Shown here piece by piece: positions 1-10,589 of a DNA stretch of 47,780 nucleotides. Positions within the stretch are counted from its first letter, which is position 1. The number at the start of each line of letters is the position of its first letter. The position numbers and the translations under genes are program-made. Under the pieces are notes generated by a model. It ran no database searches. It was not told the origin of the DNA and saw only the letters and a program-made list of their open reading frames with translations. Source of the DNA: Nemertoderma westbladi (lineage: Eukaryota > Xenacoelomorpha > Nemertodermatida > Nemertodermatidae); the NCBI GenBank assembly GCA_032718475.1, contig JAUCBJ010005695.1:1-47780 (forward strand). The letters run 5' to 3'.

Positions 1-771
1 GACCATCGTGTTATTGAATATCGAGTTATCGGTATATAAATTTCTCGAATTATTATCAAGTCTATTGGGAATGTCATTAACAACAGGCGTATAATCACCC
101 TTAATAGGGTTTGCTATAGGAGTTTCTACTTCACTAGCAGTATAGATGCGTGTAGGCTCCACACCTTGCGCATGTAATACTTCAGACCTAACAGGCTGAC
201 ACACCGTTACAGGGGTTATTGGTATTCCCTTTTGTAGGTTGACTAATTTGTCGCATTCTAGTGCGATACTTTGCTGCACTTTTTGCAACTCTAACCTACT
301 TTCCCTTACTGTTCCCTTGAGCTGCTGAACAGTCTCTTCCATTTCCCTGACCTGCTGAGAGGAGCGCAAACAGTGTTCCCTCAGCTGCTCGAGCAGGAGA
401 CCCATCTCCCGTCGTCCCTCAGCTACCCACTCAACCGCCGAAGCGGGAGTCGCCAACGTAGTAGCGGGCGAGCGAGAGACGACGGGCGATAAATTCTTGA
501 TACCTCGCTCGGCGTCCAGGACGGGTTCGGACTCGGGAACAGTCCTACTGGGCACAGGTAGTCTTCTGGTTTGTTTCTTCAAGTAATCTTGTTTCGCCTG
601 AAGGTTTTCCAGCTCTAGTTGGATAGTCGCTTCAGACGTCTTCCGTTCTGCTTCTGCCACTGCCTCTGCCGCTTTTCTGTCTTCTCTCCTTTCAAGACAC
701 TGTCCAAGTCGACGACTCATTCTAAAACCCTCTAAGAGACTATCTGACAATGTTTGTGTTGTGTCAGACAT
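1..771 (-). CDS. gag: Gag N-terminal region of BEL/Pao-like element (partial)
   Basis: An open frame of 257 codons runs from ATG at 771 (minus strand) to the window edge without a stop. It starts MSDTTQTLSDSLLEG. Residues ~20-60 are rich in E, K, R, A and Q, and ~118-170 are rich in Q, E and L; both look like coiled coil. A Pro/Val/Ser-rich linker lies between them. From about residue 165 it aligns with the start of the long ORF of the 26-kb element, sharing for example CQPVRSE and TRIYTASEVETP. It retains ~121 codons that are deleted in that copy, so it shows what the family's intact gag start looks like. Gag would form the particle that packages element RNA. The DUF1759-like core seen in the other copy lies off the left edge here. 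Confidence 0.8.
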   Translation of the reverse strand, partial: MSDTTQTLSDSLLEGFRMSRRLGQCLERREDRKAAEAVAEAERKTSEATIQLELENLQAKQDYLKKQTRRLPVPSRTVPESEPVLDAERGIKNLSPVVSRSPATTLATPASAVEWVAEGRREMGLLLEQLREHCLRSSQQVREMEETVQQLKGTVRESRLELQKVQQSIALECDKLVNLQKGIPITPVTVCQPVRSEVLHAQGVEPTRIYTASEVETPIANPIKGDYTPVVNDIPNRLDNNSRNLYTDNSIFNNTMV

Positions 772-908
772 TTCGCTTTATACAGTTGGATGCCTACTGC
801 TATATATACAGTTAAAGCAAGTCTAGTAATTCAGTATCACTGCTAGCCTAATAATTAATTACCGATACTGCTACTCAATGTAGCGTGATATATATATAAT
901 ATATTAGA

Positions 909-1140
909 ATACCGGTATGCTTATAGTATATATAAGTATTATTACAGACGAGATTTGTCACAGAGTACCGGTATATAAATTTAGCACAAATATATATAAA
1001 TATATAATAGGCCTATAGTGAATACCGGTATACAGCTTACACTTATAGTATATATAAGTATAATTATGAACTAGAATTAATTACAGAGTACCGGTATGAT
1101 TTCAGCTCAAATTTATAGAAATAAATATAATAAGCCTATG
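909..1140. repeat. Imperfect ~111-122-bp tandem repeat with ACCGGTAT cores
   Basis: Two imperfect units begin at about 909 and 1020. Each holds a GAATACCGGTAT start, a TTATAGTATATATAAGTAT block, a second GAGTACCGGTAT, and a run ending in ATAATAGGCCTAT or ATAATAAGCCTAT. A third start (AATACTGGTATG) follows at ~1143. The block lies just upstream of gag on the minus strand. The equivalent place in the complete element (25690-25860) has the same kind of ACCGGT-containing repeats. Confidence 0.75.
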
Positions 1141-2100
1141 GTAAATACTGGTATGTCAATTATTTTAGAATAATTGAATTTCTGAATATTTTAGGGTTAC
1201 TTGGTTACTTTAACTTACTTTATTACCGTTATTTAAGCAGTAGTCCAACTGATATTGAGACCTAGTTGTTGTATGGCAGGCCTACTATTTATAAATCGTT
1301 TGAGTTGATTTATAATATTTATATACCCGTTTAAAATGGGTTTTTGTCAATATTTGAAATAAATGTTATTATTTCTGGGGGAGTCACTACACAGAAGCTG
1401 AACGCCTCTCAGTGAAGTGCTATTTATTTGACACTAAAACTGATAATTCTAATTTACCTAAGTTACTTAATACTACAAATTACTTACGATACGGGTGAGA
1501 TTAATTCTCTAATTAAACACAACAAAATATTACGTACGAAATTTTTAGGGTAATTTTACAGGAAGTTTACAAACCAGTCCAACAAAGGGTTAGATTTCTG
1601 GTTATTACAAAGGACAGGGTACTACGGTATTTAAATAATAAGTAGTAGTAAATATATTGTACTGTCCAGATAGGAAAATACCACCGCCTGACGACCTATA
1701 ACCGTATCGCTATAGGTACTACGTTATGTATCACGGATTGTTCCTACCCAGAAGCTAATAGAGCTAACGAATGTGCCTATCAACCACTTTACAACACAAA
1801 TATACTGCCTACACTAATTACTTCGGAAAGCACTGTACACTAAACCCTAAATTAGGTACAAGTACCGGTATAACAAATAATCAGTAGTTAAATATACTTG
1901 AACAGTTAAAAGAACCACGGCATCTGCTGGAGTGACCGAAGCACAAAATCTCCAGTCTTTACCTACGCCGAGCAGCCCTGATGTAGTACCGGGGTTAGTT
2001 TAACTATAACGGTATGTATAACAAGCACAATTACTGTAGGAATAAACTTGGGGACATGAATGTTGCGAATAATCGCATAAACTCTGAATAATAAATATTA

Positions 2101-2677
2101 CGCTACCCGTACAGAATACTGAAACAAATACAAACCAAACGCTGGCAAACTACTATCAAGCCTAAACAAACTACAGTATGTGCAGATTCTGAAACTGTTA
2201 GTTAGTATGCGTTCTAACACGGTAGTACGACTTACTCTTTAAGAGGGGATTGACCTTACCGCTTATGGCTGCCCCAACTTACTAACGGCACTTGATCAGA
2301 CAAACTCTACACACGCAGCAATCCCTTCAGGCCCAAGAATAGCTAGACAACAATCCAGCCTACAAAATATCTGAGTAATAACTATCACGGTACCTGAACA
2401 GACCACACAAACAAACACAGGCTAAAACACTGGCAGACTACGATCAAGCCTAAATAAACCACAGTATATGCAGATTCTGAAACTGTTAGTTAGTATGCGT
2501 TCTAACACGGTAGTACGACTTATTCTTTAAGAGGGGATTGACCTTCAGCATATGGCTGCCCCAACTTACTAACGGCACTTTATCAGACCAACTCTACACA
2601 CACCGTAATCTCTCCAAACTCAACACAGTCAGACAGCAGCTCAGCCTACAATTATCTGAACAATCTGAGCAGGGTCA
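2101..2677. repeat. 288-bp tandem leader duplication (inverted BEL copy)
   Basis: Two units of ~288 bp lie at about 2101-2388 and 2389-2677. The best conserved core starts TGCAGATTCTGAAACTG at 2181 and again at 2469, and continues through the block containing TTAAGAGGGGATTGACCTT. Flanking parts of each unit are more diverged. The complete element at 24191-24766 has the same 288-bp period and the same core on the opposite strand. Confidence 0.85.
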
Positions 2678-3018
2678 CACGCCTTCTGCTCAATATTAGC
2701 CTACTAGTAAATAAAACCGACAGAAATAAGTAAACTATACAAAAGAATGAGGGGTGATCAATCCCTATTCCCCTGGCAGCCTACAATATACAATAGATCA
2801 CAATCGAAATAATACTAAATGTACTTGTACAGCAGTACCGGTACCGGTGATGACAGTTAGGCCTACTGACCTACAGAAGCACCGGTTCAGTTTTACCAGT
2901 CACTACGGTATTTTTGCAACCTTATTGCTTACTGCAATAAGATTATAACTGTTACTGTTCGACAGAACAGTATTAAACTGTATTTAATGCTTACACTGCA
3001 ATACAAAGTAACTGTTAC

Positions 3019-4248
3019 TGTTCGCGCTTTTGAAGACCTTTAGCAGTTTAACCTGCCAAAATTTATATGTCTTTTAGTTAATTAACACACCTTTAGCATA
3101 CGACAATATTTTATGCTAATAAACAAAACATTAGCCGAAGCCAGCCCATGCGCGATCATTCACCCGATGGATCTACACCCGGGAGGCTGAATTCGGATGC
3201 TTAGATTTTATTATTGCAGTGTAAGGTTGCAGTGTAAACCTATTGTATTATTCGATAGATCACTAATAATTAATTTCTGACAGATATTATTAACTTTCGG
3301 GAAATATTAACAGTTCCTTTAGGACGTGGCGCTCTATCTATTTAAACAGAGCTAGGACTTATACTAAACGCAACGATAAGGCTTATGATTAAAGTATAAG
3401 TCGCATTCTTTAGGAAATGCTTTGTTACCAGTCACATCACACTCACAATCATGCACACTATTCTGCCGACCGTCAGTATATTTGATCACACATAAAGAGA
3501 ACCGCAATTGACTCAGGTAGTGTCTACTAAATAACATTAGATTCAATACACACCACATTGATATAAATCGCAATTGTTATATATAGCCCGCCTCTCTAAC
3601 CTGTAGTGTATCAAGAAAATTGGGAATTTTGGGTGATTTATCCGTATTCTCCAAAGAGCAATATTTCCATCAACAAATAGATACAATTAATAACTGACGG
3701 TAAATAGCAGTACAAACAATATGATTAGTGCAGTTAAATTAAGTGAGGTAACACCGCCGGTAACAGTTATACTTTCTATAATCTAAGCAGTTTTACTAGA
3801 GTTCTTAGAGCCGGTGTTTCTGGCTTAGACAGCAATAACAACAAAGTATCAAGTAAAAACAGTAAGACTGAACACTCTCCTTATGATCGGCCGAAAAGCT
3901 ACACGTCGACAGGAAAAAACGCTCTGATTGGCTCAAGCCAAACAAAGAACCATGCATCCAATGGCTGTTTCCATGTCAGCAACCAGCTGTTAGATGTCGT
4001 AATATGAATCATCACGGCTAAGCTGTGAAAGGTATTTGGTGCATTGCAGGTTTTTTGCCTTACCATGTCCGCTAAAACACGTATATAGCAGAATGACTTT
4101 TATGTCCGTTAAAACACCTGTAACGGTACCTTGCGGGCGAGGGGAATATATATACAGTCAGAGAACCTTTTTAGAGTATTCCAGCGCCTGGGGGGAAACT
4201 GGATTGCGAAGCAAAAGGGGCCAGTTATATCCCACAGAAGCTTTTACA
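3019..4248 (-). repeat. 5' LTR of the inverted BEL/Pao-like element
   Basis: On the minus strand this 1,230-bp block starts TGTAAAAGC and ends GCGAACA, the same termini as the 1,226-bp LTRs at 22640 and 31812. Internal homology includes the segment before the short ORF at 3364-3573 and a conserved AATCAGAGCG/AATTAGAGCG stretch. Identity is patchy, so this is an older or different subfamily. The other LTR lies outside the window. Confidence 0.82.
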
Positions 4249-4650
4249 GAGGGTTGCGTACGAGAAAGGGTATGGGGAAGAAGTATGAGTGTATGAGGGA
4301 AGGTGAAGGGCGCGACATTCAAGTATGGGGAGCGAGCCGAGCAGAGGATGAGTCCTATGGGATTAACGAGGTGAGGCGATGGAGGAGAGATGGGATAGTA
4401 ATATCCAGGAAAATTGAGCGAGGAAGAAGTGCGATCGTCTAAAATAGAGACGCCAGATGCCTTGGAACAACCTAGCTCGCAGATGTATCAAGGGTGGGTA
4501 GTGAAAACATACCCAGAGGGACTAGTCTGGAAAGCTGCCCCCAAGAAAATAATTCCACCCCACATCCAATACTAGATTGGATTCCAGCAGAATTGAAGCG
4601 CAATATAGGTTGATGCTATCTTCTCACCGGGAAGATAGCATGGGGGGGAG
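4249..4650 (+). pseudogene. 3' internal tail of a second LTR retroelement
   Basis: This segment lies between the BEL LTR (ending 4248) and the start of another LTR (4651). A frame stays open to the stop at 4440-4442 and encodes an Arg/Glu/Gly-rich tail. The region then runs without a long frame to a purine run, GCATGGGGGGGAG, at 4638-4650 directly before TGTTAG, as expected for a polypurine tract. I infer that it is the 3' end of a plus-strand LTR element interrupted by the BEL insertion. The clade is not assigned because no RT or integrase motif is present. Confidence 0.5.
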
Positions 4651-5242
4651 TGTTAGCTGATCCAATTCGCAGCACCACCCAGTGGAAAATGGGGGAAGTT
4701 ATGATTTACGAATCATAATTGGATAGGTGATATTACCAATATAATATAGCCTACCAAGCACACCAGGGCAATATACATTGCTGGTTAGACAGAGAGATGC
4801 CAGTGCACAGCTCATATCAAGGAAGAAGCTAGCATAAAAGGCCAAGGGGAAAAATGGGTTTGCCCAGGGAAATAGATCAACCAATGATGGGGCGGTTTAC
4901 CATCAATTATCGCGCATCCATTGGCTAGGCCAAACGTAGATAGGAATGTGTAAACCATGTAATAATATATGACCGTTACTTTGTTGAATGTGCCTCAGTT
5001 GGCTAATATTGAGTGTAGAAGTCAGACAGTTTTCAACCATCGCCATTACTGCTATTATTGTGCTGTACTACCGCTACTTATACATCTGAGATTATATTAG
5101 CATTCAGTCATTAACTCAGTTTATTATATCAGCCACCGGCCTTTCAGCCCCAAGCCTTCAGCCATTAGCAAGCGGCGACACGTATCAAAACCACGACAAA
5201 ACCCTGTCGGGATTCCCTTGCCAACTCGGGGATCCCGTCACA
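4651..5242 (+). repeat. 592-bp LTR of a second LTR retroelement
   Basis: The block begins TGTTAGCTGATCC directly after a G-rich polypurine tract and ends GATCCCGTCACA, giving the TG...CA termini of a retroviral-type LTR. No partner LTR is in the window, so the boundaries rest on the polypurine tract and the terminal dinucleotides. The 3' flank starts GTTTT. Confidence 0.6.
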
Positions 5243-6261
5243 GTTTTACTTATTTTTAAATAAATGCTGCAGTATCTAATAAAACATGACCTCTATAATA
5301 ATTTGTTACTTTCAAAGTAAAAAACTGTCACTATAAACAATAACTGGAATTGAAAAGAGTAAAAGAAAAGATTTTAGAAATCCATTCATGGAGATAACTG
5401 GATAATAAAGAAATAAAAGCAACTTACCCTGTTGATTAAATCAAATACTTATGGAAATGTTGAATGCAATATCAATGAATTAATAAAAAAAAAAGTAAAA
5501 ATTTTACACTTTTTTTAAATGTTCTACAACAAAATTCTCAAACAAATTCCTGTTGTAGATCATAATTAAGAAACTATTATGAAATGTTCTAGAACACTTT
5601 ACACAAACACTAAAACGTAATAGCTAGCAAACTTGTACATTTTCGTATGAAATTAAAATGAGGGGACGTGCGGAACTCTAGACCATTTTTTAAAATCTTG
5701 TAGCTATAGAATGAAAGCAAAAATAAAAATTCTGACTCACCCACCGACGTGGAGGGAGGTAAACCAAACTGTTTCAAATTTAATTCAATCTGATAAAGAT
5801 TTGTATTAAAATATGGGGGTGGGGGGTCCGGGTACCTGATTAACGACACTAACTTCCAGGACACTGCGTATAGTAATATAGTAGTGCTAATACTAGCTAC
5901 CAGAAATTATTCCGATTAAACTAAAAATAAAAATAAAAAAAACTAAAAAAAAAAAATATTGTTCTCGAAATAGTAGAATGCGCATTTATTCCTCGGCTAC
6001 GCCTTGGAAAAAATGTGCACATTCTAATATTCCTCGAAAATGCGTATAAAAAAGTCGCGTAAAATAATAGTAATTTCCTTTTGTAAAAGAAATAGTTATT
6101 CCAAAAATATTATTATAACTTATTATTGCAATATTCTGGAACACGATATTATCCTGGGTACATAAAAACAGCATTACCAAATCAAGCTGGGCAACATATT
6201 TCCCAACTATATATTGAAGTATTTCTCAGTTTGGCCGATGACTGGACATGTTAGCTATTAA
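5243..6261. other. AT-rich intergenic stretch, no gene seen
   Basis: A/T homopolymers are frequent and there is no coding frame with recognisable content. A piece near 5600-5635 (GTTCTAGAACACTTT followed by TAGCTAGCAAA) resembles the arms of the foldback element at 10240-10480, so part of this stretch is probably decayed transposon. Confidence 0.5.
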
Positions 6262-6500
6262 TTATAAATTCGTCCCTTTCATTTTCAAACAACCTGAATG
6301 ACAAAGTTGACTTTTCCTGTAAAACAGCATTATTGATTCTAATTTTGTTTGCAAGTAATACTCCAGGATTTTGGTCTCATTTACTTTTAAATACATTAAA
6401 TGTAACGATTTTAAACAAAAATAGTTTTTGTATTGGAATTATGCAACATATTAGGTAGGAAAATATAGGTTGTTTCAAAAAAAATATTACATTCTTTACA
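6262..6500. repeat. MITE-like dispersed repeat with inverted ends
   Basis: The left end (AATTCGTCCCTTTCATTTT, then CAAACAACC) is the reverse complement of a sequence at ~12344-12371 (AAAATGAAAGGGACGAATT). The right end near 6468 has the inverted counterpart AGGTTGTTTCAAAA. This fits a short foldback element of about 240 bp. No target duplication was confirmed. Confidence 0.4.
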
Positions 6501-6886
6501 ATTATTACTCAAAAAGCATTAAAACCCTTAAGACAAATTCGATTATTTAGGTTTTAAAAATATAAATCAAATCTCCCCCTATCATAATAAACACGTTGTG
6601 GGGTCTTCGAGCAGCACGTGTTCAAATGTTCAATGACTGAGCAGCGACTAATTAACAAATTTATGAGAGATTCATTGACCAGCTACAGACAGATCAATAT
6701 TGTAACATATATTTTAGTTTAATGTTTGATTCAATTAAAGGCACAAATTAAAAAGGCTACAAATATATAGGGGTGAATAATTAAATTAGTCACCCATTAA
6801 AAGGTAGCCAAATATAAGTTGCAATCTATATAAATTTTTAAATTCAGTAGTGTGCGTGTGTTGTGTATTGATTCCGGAGATTTCAT

Positions 6887-7654
6887 TTGAATCTGAGGCA
6901 AGTCACTAGACTAGTCTCAGTAAACACCCTAACACTCGGATCCCCAATGCGACAAGGTGAGCTGACTGCCTTGGCAGATAAGCTTTCTCTTAGCGCAGTG
7001 GGTGTTCAAGAGCACCGAATGCAGACTGGACAAACTGATGAGGTTCTGATTAAGGACATGGGGGGCGGTTGGCGACTCGCCCTTGCGTCAGCAGATGATA
7101 GTGGCAATGGTGGTATTGGTCTATTGATGAATCCAACTGCACATGCAGCATTGGACAAAATAGACCAAATCTCTAACCGCATCATCCGTTGCCACTTCTC
7201 ATGTTCTGGAAGACTGGCTAAGAAGTTTCCTAAGGTGGTTCTGATTGTGTGCTACTCTCCAACTAGTGTTGCCCCTGTAGAGGAGGTGGAAAATTTCTAC
7301 CACAATCTACAAGCAGCTACTGATGGAGTGGATCAGAATGCATTCTTAACATTCCTGGGAGACTTTAATGCAAGTTTTCATCAATCACCTACATCGCCCT
7401 GGGTCTATAGCAATAGTGTCAACCGAAATTCCGTCCATCTTCAGGATTTTATCTCTGGAAATGGATTGTTTTCGGCTGGAACCCAGTTCAAGAAGCGAAC
7501 TGGAAAGCTATGGACTCATAGTGGACCCAGTGGTCACAAGTCCCAGATAGACCATATTCTGTTTCGTAGGAAGTACAGGAGCTCTATAAAGACTGTAATG
7601 CATTTACACTTCGACCCTTCTCCAGTGATCACCGCCTTATTGTGGCCAAGGTAA
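6887..7654 (+). pseudogene. LINE-A apurinic-like endonuclease domain
   Basis: The frame encodes an exonuclease/endonuclease/phosphatase-type domain that would nick target DNA to prime reverse transcription. Visible motifs are N13 in VSVNT, the catalytic Glu in VQEHR (E42), GGIGLL at 75-80, the GDFNA box at 158-162, and SQIDH at 219-223. The final SDHR motif is present in the DNA around 7625-7640 but in another frame, so a frameshift lies just before it. The first codon listed is TTG, and no ATG is evident upstream. The true start may be lost or lie in a degraded leader. Confidence 0.8.
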
Positions 7655-8866
7655 GACTTAGTCTGCGTGCTAGCAGAACAACGAAATCTGCTTTGCCGCG
7701 GCATGACTGGTCCTCTCTGTTGCAACAGCCAAGTGTGAGATCCAGCTTCACACTACAGCTGAGCAACAGGTATGAGGTTCTTGCCTCTGAGGCGGCAGAT
7801 CACTGTGAGGGATATACTGCCTTCACAGAAGCAGTTAAGTTAGAAGCTGCAGAAACAGTTCCTGTATACCCTCGAAACAGGAAAAGGGCCCCCTGGACTG
7901 ACAACAAAATCCAGAAGTGCCAAAATGACCTATATAAGGCGCAGAAAGAGTCCCGACTCAAACAGACTACAGCGGCCAAGAATGCAGTTAAGGCTGCATC
8001 TAGGTCCCTGAACAGGCAGTACTCTGTTAATCTACAGGAGCTAATAAACCAACAGGTTGATGCCATCAATGATGCCGACGACAGCAGGCAATCATCCCAG
8101 GCATGGAAATCGATCAACTTGCTTACTGGGCGGAAAAGCCAACCAACCACCAAGGTTAAGGCTGAATCACCAGCCGATCGCCTCAATGGTTGGAAGGCCC
8201 ACTTTGAAAAGCTCCTCAATAATGACAGGGTATTGCCTGATAACTTTATAGAAGTAAAAGTGTCTGAGTCTGTACTCCCAGATATTCCGATTGGCGATAT
8301 CTCCTTTGCAGAAGTGAAGGCTGCTGCAAAGAGCATTAAGACCAATCGTGCCAGTGGAGTAGATGGTGTTCCCCCTGAGGTCTTTAAAATACCTGAGTGT
8401 TTAAAGCTCATCTATCCCATCATAGTAGACATGAACCGAACAACAAGAGTCCCACAAGAAATGAAAACAAATAAGTTGGTGCCAGTTCCCAAGAAGGGCA
8501 ACCTAACACTCTATGGTTCTTTTCGGGGAATCTCATTGATCTCGATTGCTGCAAAGCTATACAATAGAATTCTATTAAATCGCATCAGGGATCCCATTGA
8601 GAGACTGCTCCGTAGAAATCAGAATGGGTTCCGTAAAGGTCGTGGGACCATGGAACCCATTTTGGAACTTAGAAGGATAATTGAAGAGTTATCAAAAAAG
8701 AAAGACAGGCATCTGGCTATTATCTTGTTGACTTCTTCAAGGCCTTTGATTCAGTCTCCCGCTCACGTATGTTCAGCATACTTTCATTATATGGGATTCC
8801 TGATGAAATTATTGCAGCAATCAGATCAGTATACGATGGTTCGACAACATATGTGTCTACTGTTGA

Positions 8867-8938
8867 TAATAATAATAATAATAATAATAATAATTTATTT
8901 ATAACGCGCCTTTTAAAGGCAATAAATCAAGGCGCACA
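8867..8938. repeat. 72-bp insertion in LINE-A RT: AAT run plus small stem
   Basis: Compared with the copy at 43924, 72 extra bases lie between TACTGTTGA and TGGTGACAC. They consist of an (AAT)n run, then TTTATTTATAACGC, then a short inverted repeat GCGCCTT...AAGGCGC. The length is a multiple of three and the run has no in-frame stop. It may be a very short MITE or SINE-tail insertion. Confidence 0.75.
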
Positions 8939-9122
8939 TGGTGACACAGAACCATTTGAAGTGTTATGGGGCGTCCTCCAGGGAGACACACTTGCACCAT
9001 TCTTGTTCATAATTGTGGTTGACTATGTTCTACGCATGTCCTTAGATCATCATAATGATGATGGGGTGATGATAACTCCACCTACTGGCTCCAGAAGTCG
9101 AGGAAATCCTGCCAAGTACCTA

Positions 9123-9170
9123 ACTGATCTAGACTTTGCTGATGACTTTGATCTAGACTTTGCTGATGAC
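9123..9170 (+). repeat. 24-bp tandem duplication doubling the RT catalytic box
   Basis: The sequence GATCTAGACTTTGCTGATGA occurs twice with a 24-bp period, giving two LDFADD boxes in a row (FADD codons at 9135-9146 and 9159-9170). The copy at 43924 has one box (44194-44205). Confidence 0.9.
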
Positions 9171-9228
9171 TTAGGAGTACTCTCAGAATCACTAGAGGGA
9201 GCCCAACGGCTCCTCAGCTCATTAGAAC

Positions 9229-9973
9229 ATGCTGCTTCTAGTGTTGGTCTTTTTATTAACTCCAAAAAAGACCAAAACTTTGACAGTTTACTTTGAAAGT
9301 TCTCAGCAAGTCTCTGATCGGATGAGCATAAGCTCAAAGGATGGTATGCTTGAGCTTGTGGACGACTTCTGTTACGTGGGATCATGGATCCGGAAGTCAG
9401 GTGAGGACCTTCGAATACGTAAGGGAAAGGCATGGGCTGCCTTGAATGGGCTTTCCAGGATTTGGAAGTCACCGAGAATTAATCGGAAACTTAAGGTCCA
9501 ATTATTTAGAGCAGCAGTAGTTCCAGTACTCCTCTATGGGAGATCATGCTGGGCTCTAACTGCTGAGGATACCAAATCTCTGGATGGCACATTCACAAGA
9601 ATGCTACGCCGGGTTCATTGTGTCAAGTACAATGCACACATCTCCAACCAGACACTATATAACATTGGAGGTCTCTCATTGGTTCCCCCAAGCTTGACAC
9701 TAGAACAAAATCGCCTCCGCTTTGCAGAACATTGCTTTCGCCGTGAGGACCAGCCAGTGCATAATCTTGTACTTTGGCAGTCTCATGGAGTGAATAAGCG
9801 TGGTGGACAGCCCATGACTTTCTTGAGACGCATCTTAAAGGACACTGGTCTTGAAGACGCGGATGATCTAGCAAATGTCATGGGTGATAGGGTGGTGGCG
9901 CAATTTTGTCGACAAGCCGGCACAGCATTCTTAAAAATGCAGCTGCATTGCAGCATGCCGATACTAGTAGTAG
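9229..9973 (+). pseudogene. LINE-A C-terminal domain
   Basis: After the 9275 frameshift this frame carries the conserved C-terminal part of the LINE protein: VDDFCYVGSWI, KAWAALNGLSRIWKSP, VVPVLLYG, RLRFAEHCFRREDQP and a GGQPMTFLRRILKDTGL block. The younger copy ends CNFVDKPAQHS, but here a deletion near 9890 shifts the last ~20 residues and the frame reads on into the TAG tail. The domain is typical of RTE/CR1-like elements and its biochemical role is not well defined. Confidence 0.8.
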
Positions 9974-10239
9974 TAGTATGTTGAAATAGCGTTCATTAAT
10001 TTAATTTCTATTTAATTATTCAGGCACACTAATACCCACTTTAAATTAGTTCGTGTGTGTTAAGTGTGTAAGATTTGATTGTTTCGGCACGAACCCATTA
10101 GGGCACAGAAACTGACGGATTCTTCGCGAATTTCGCAAACGTCGCAAACTTCGGGAATTTTTTCAACAATTTTGACTCCTTAAGCAAAAGGGTCCCGAAT
10201 GAGTTTTTTAACCTTTATTTTTTTGTGATTTTGAGTGCT

Positions 10240-10480
10240 TTTTTATATTATTAGTGAATGTTCTAGAACCTTGGTAGATTTTTTATGGTATAATGCTAGT
10301 ATTTTTTACTAGCTAGTAATTTTTGGAAATTATTTTGGTCATTAATATATTCTTCAACAGTTTAACCTGAAATATCATGGACTTTCACATTTTTTATAAT
10401 TTCTAAAAATACTAGCTAGCAAAAAAAACACTACCGGTAGCTATCATAAAAAACATATCTACTAATGTTCTAGAACTTTC
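10240..10480. repeat. Foldback (MITE-like) element
   Basis: Left arm GAATGTTCTAGAACC...GGTAGATTTTTTATGGTA and a central ACTAGCTAG are mirrored on the right by ATACTAGCTAGC...TACCGGTAGC and ATGTTCTAGAAC. Pairing is imperfect with a ~60-70-bp arm. A related piece occurs near 5600-5635. Confidence 0.55.
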
Positions 10481-10589
10481 ACCAATACCAAAAAAATTAA
10501 AAAAAAACTCTAAAAAAGGATTGGTGAAAAATGGCTGGGGTGTCGACAGGGCGAAACAGGACCAGGACAGGGGGACAGGACCGTGTTGC

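Larger units (their letters stand above)
772..3018 (-). other. Untranslated leader of the inverted BEL/Pao-like element
   Basis: About 2.2 kb lies between the LTR and the gag ATG with no convincing coding frame. It is AT-rich with repeated ACCGGT palindromes. It holds two tandem duplications, described separately (909-1140 and 2101-2677). I could not identify a primer-binding site with the usual TGG start directly inside the LTR end at 3018. Confidence 0.7.
1..4248 (-). mobile_element. BEL/Pao-type LTR retrotransposon, 5' part, cut by window edge
   Basis: This is the reverse-strand 5' portion of a BEL/Pao-like element: LTR at 3019-4248, a ~2.2-kb untranslated leader, then the gag start. Read on the minus strand it matches the complete element at 22640-33037 along its LTR, leader and gag N-terminus, but clearly as a diverged copy. 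The rest of the element lies beyond base 1. It appears to be inserted in the 3' end of another LTR element, because 4249-4650 resumes unrelated retroelement sequence. The BEL/Pao assignment comes from the related copy's gag and protease domains. Confidence 0.85.
7642..9296 (+). pseudogene. LINE-A reverse transcriptase, frameshifted
   Basis: Two overlapping frames together cover the RT. The first (7642-8904) holds the post-endonuclease linker, then RT blocks: SGVDGVPPE, LVPVPKKG, FRGISL and QNGFRKGRGT. A lost base near 8733 moves the FFKAFDSV block into the next frame (8769-9296), which continues with GVLQGDTLAPFLF and the FADD catalytic box. This frame also carries a 72-bp insertion and a doubled FADD box. 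It ends in a frameshift near 9275, caused by one extra A in a run compared with the younger copy at 43924. It is not functional as it stands. Confidence 0.85.
6840..9973 (+). mobile_element. LINE-A, near-complete but decayed APE-type non-LTR retrotransposon
   Basis: One copy spans endonuclease, RT and C-terminal domain. The 3' end is a TAGTAGTAG run at ~9966-9977, the same tail seen in copies at 45005 and 46385. Comparison with the 43924-45014 copy shows single-base frameshifts near 7625, 8733, 9275 and 9890, a 72-bp insertion at 8867-8938 and a 24-bp duplication at the catalytic box. I put the 5' limit near 6840 because the endonuclease frame opens there; no target duplication was found. The clade is probably RTE/CR1-like and is not certain. 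Confidence 0.85.

Noticed and set aside
7800-8411. 203-aa minus-strand ORF
   Set aside because: Antisense to the LINE-A reverse transcriptase, with no independent features.
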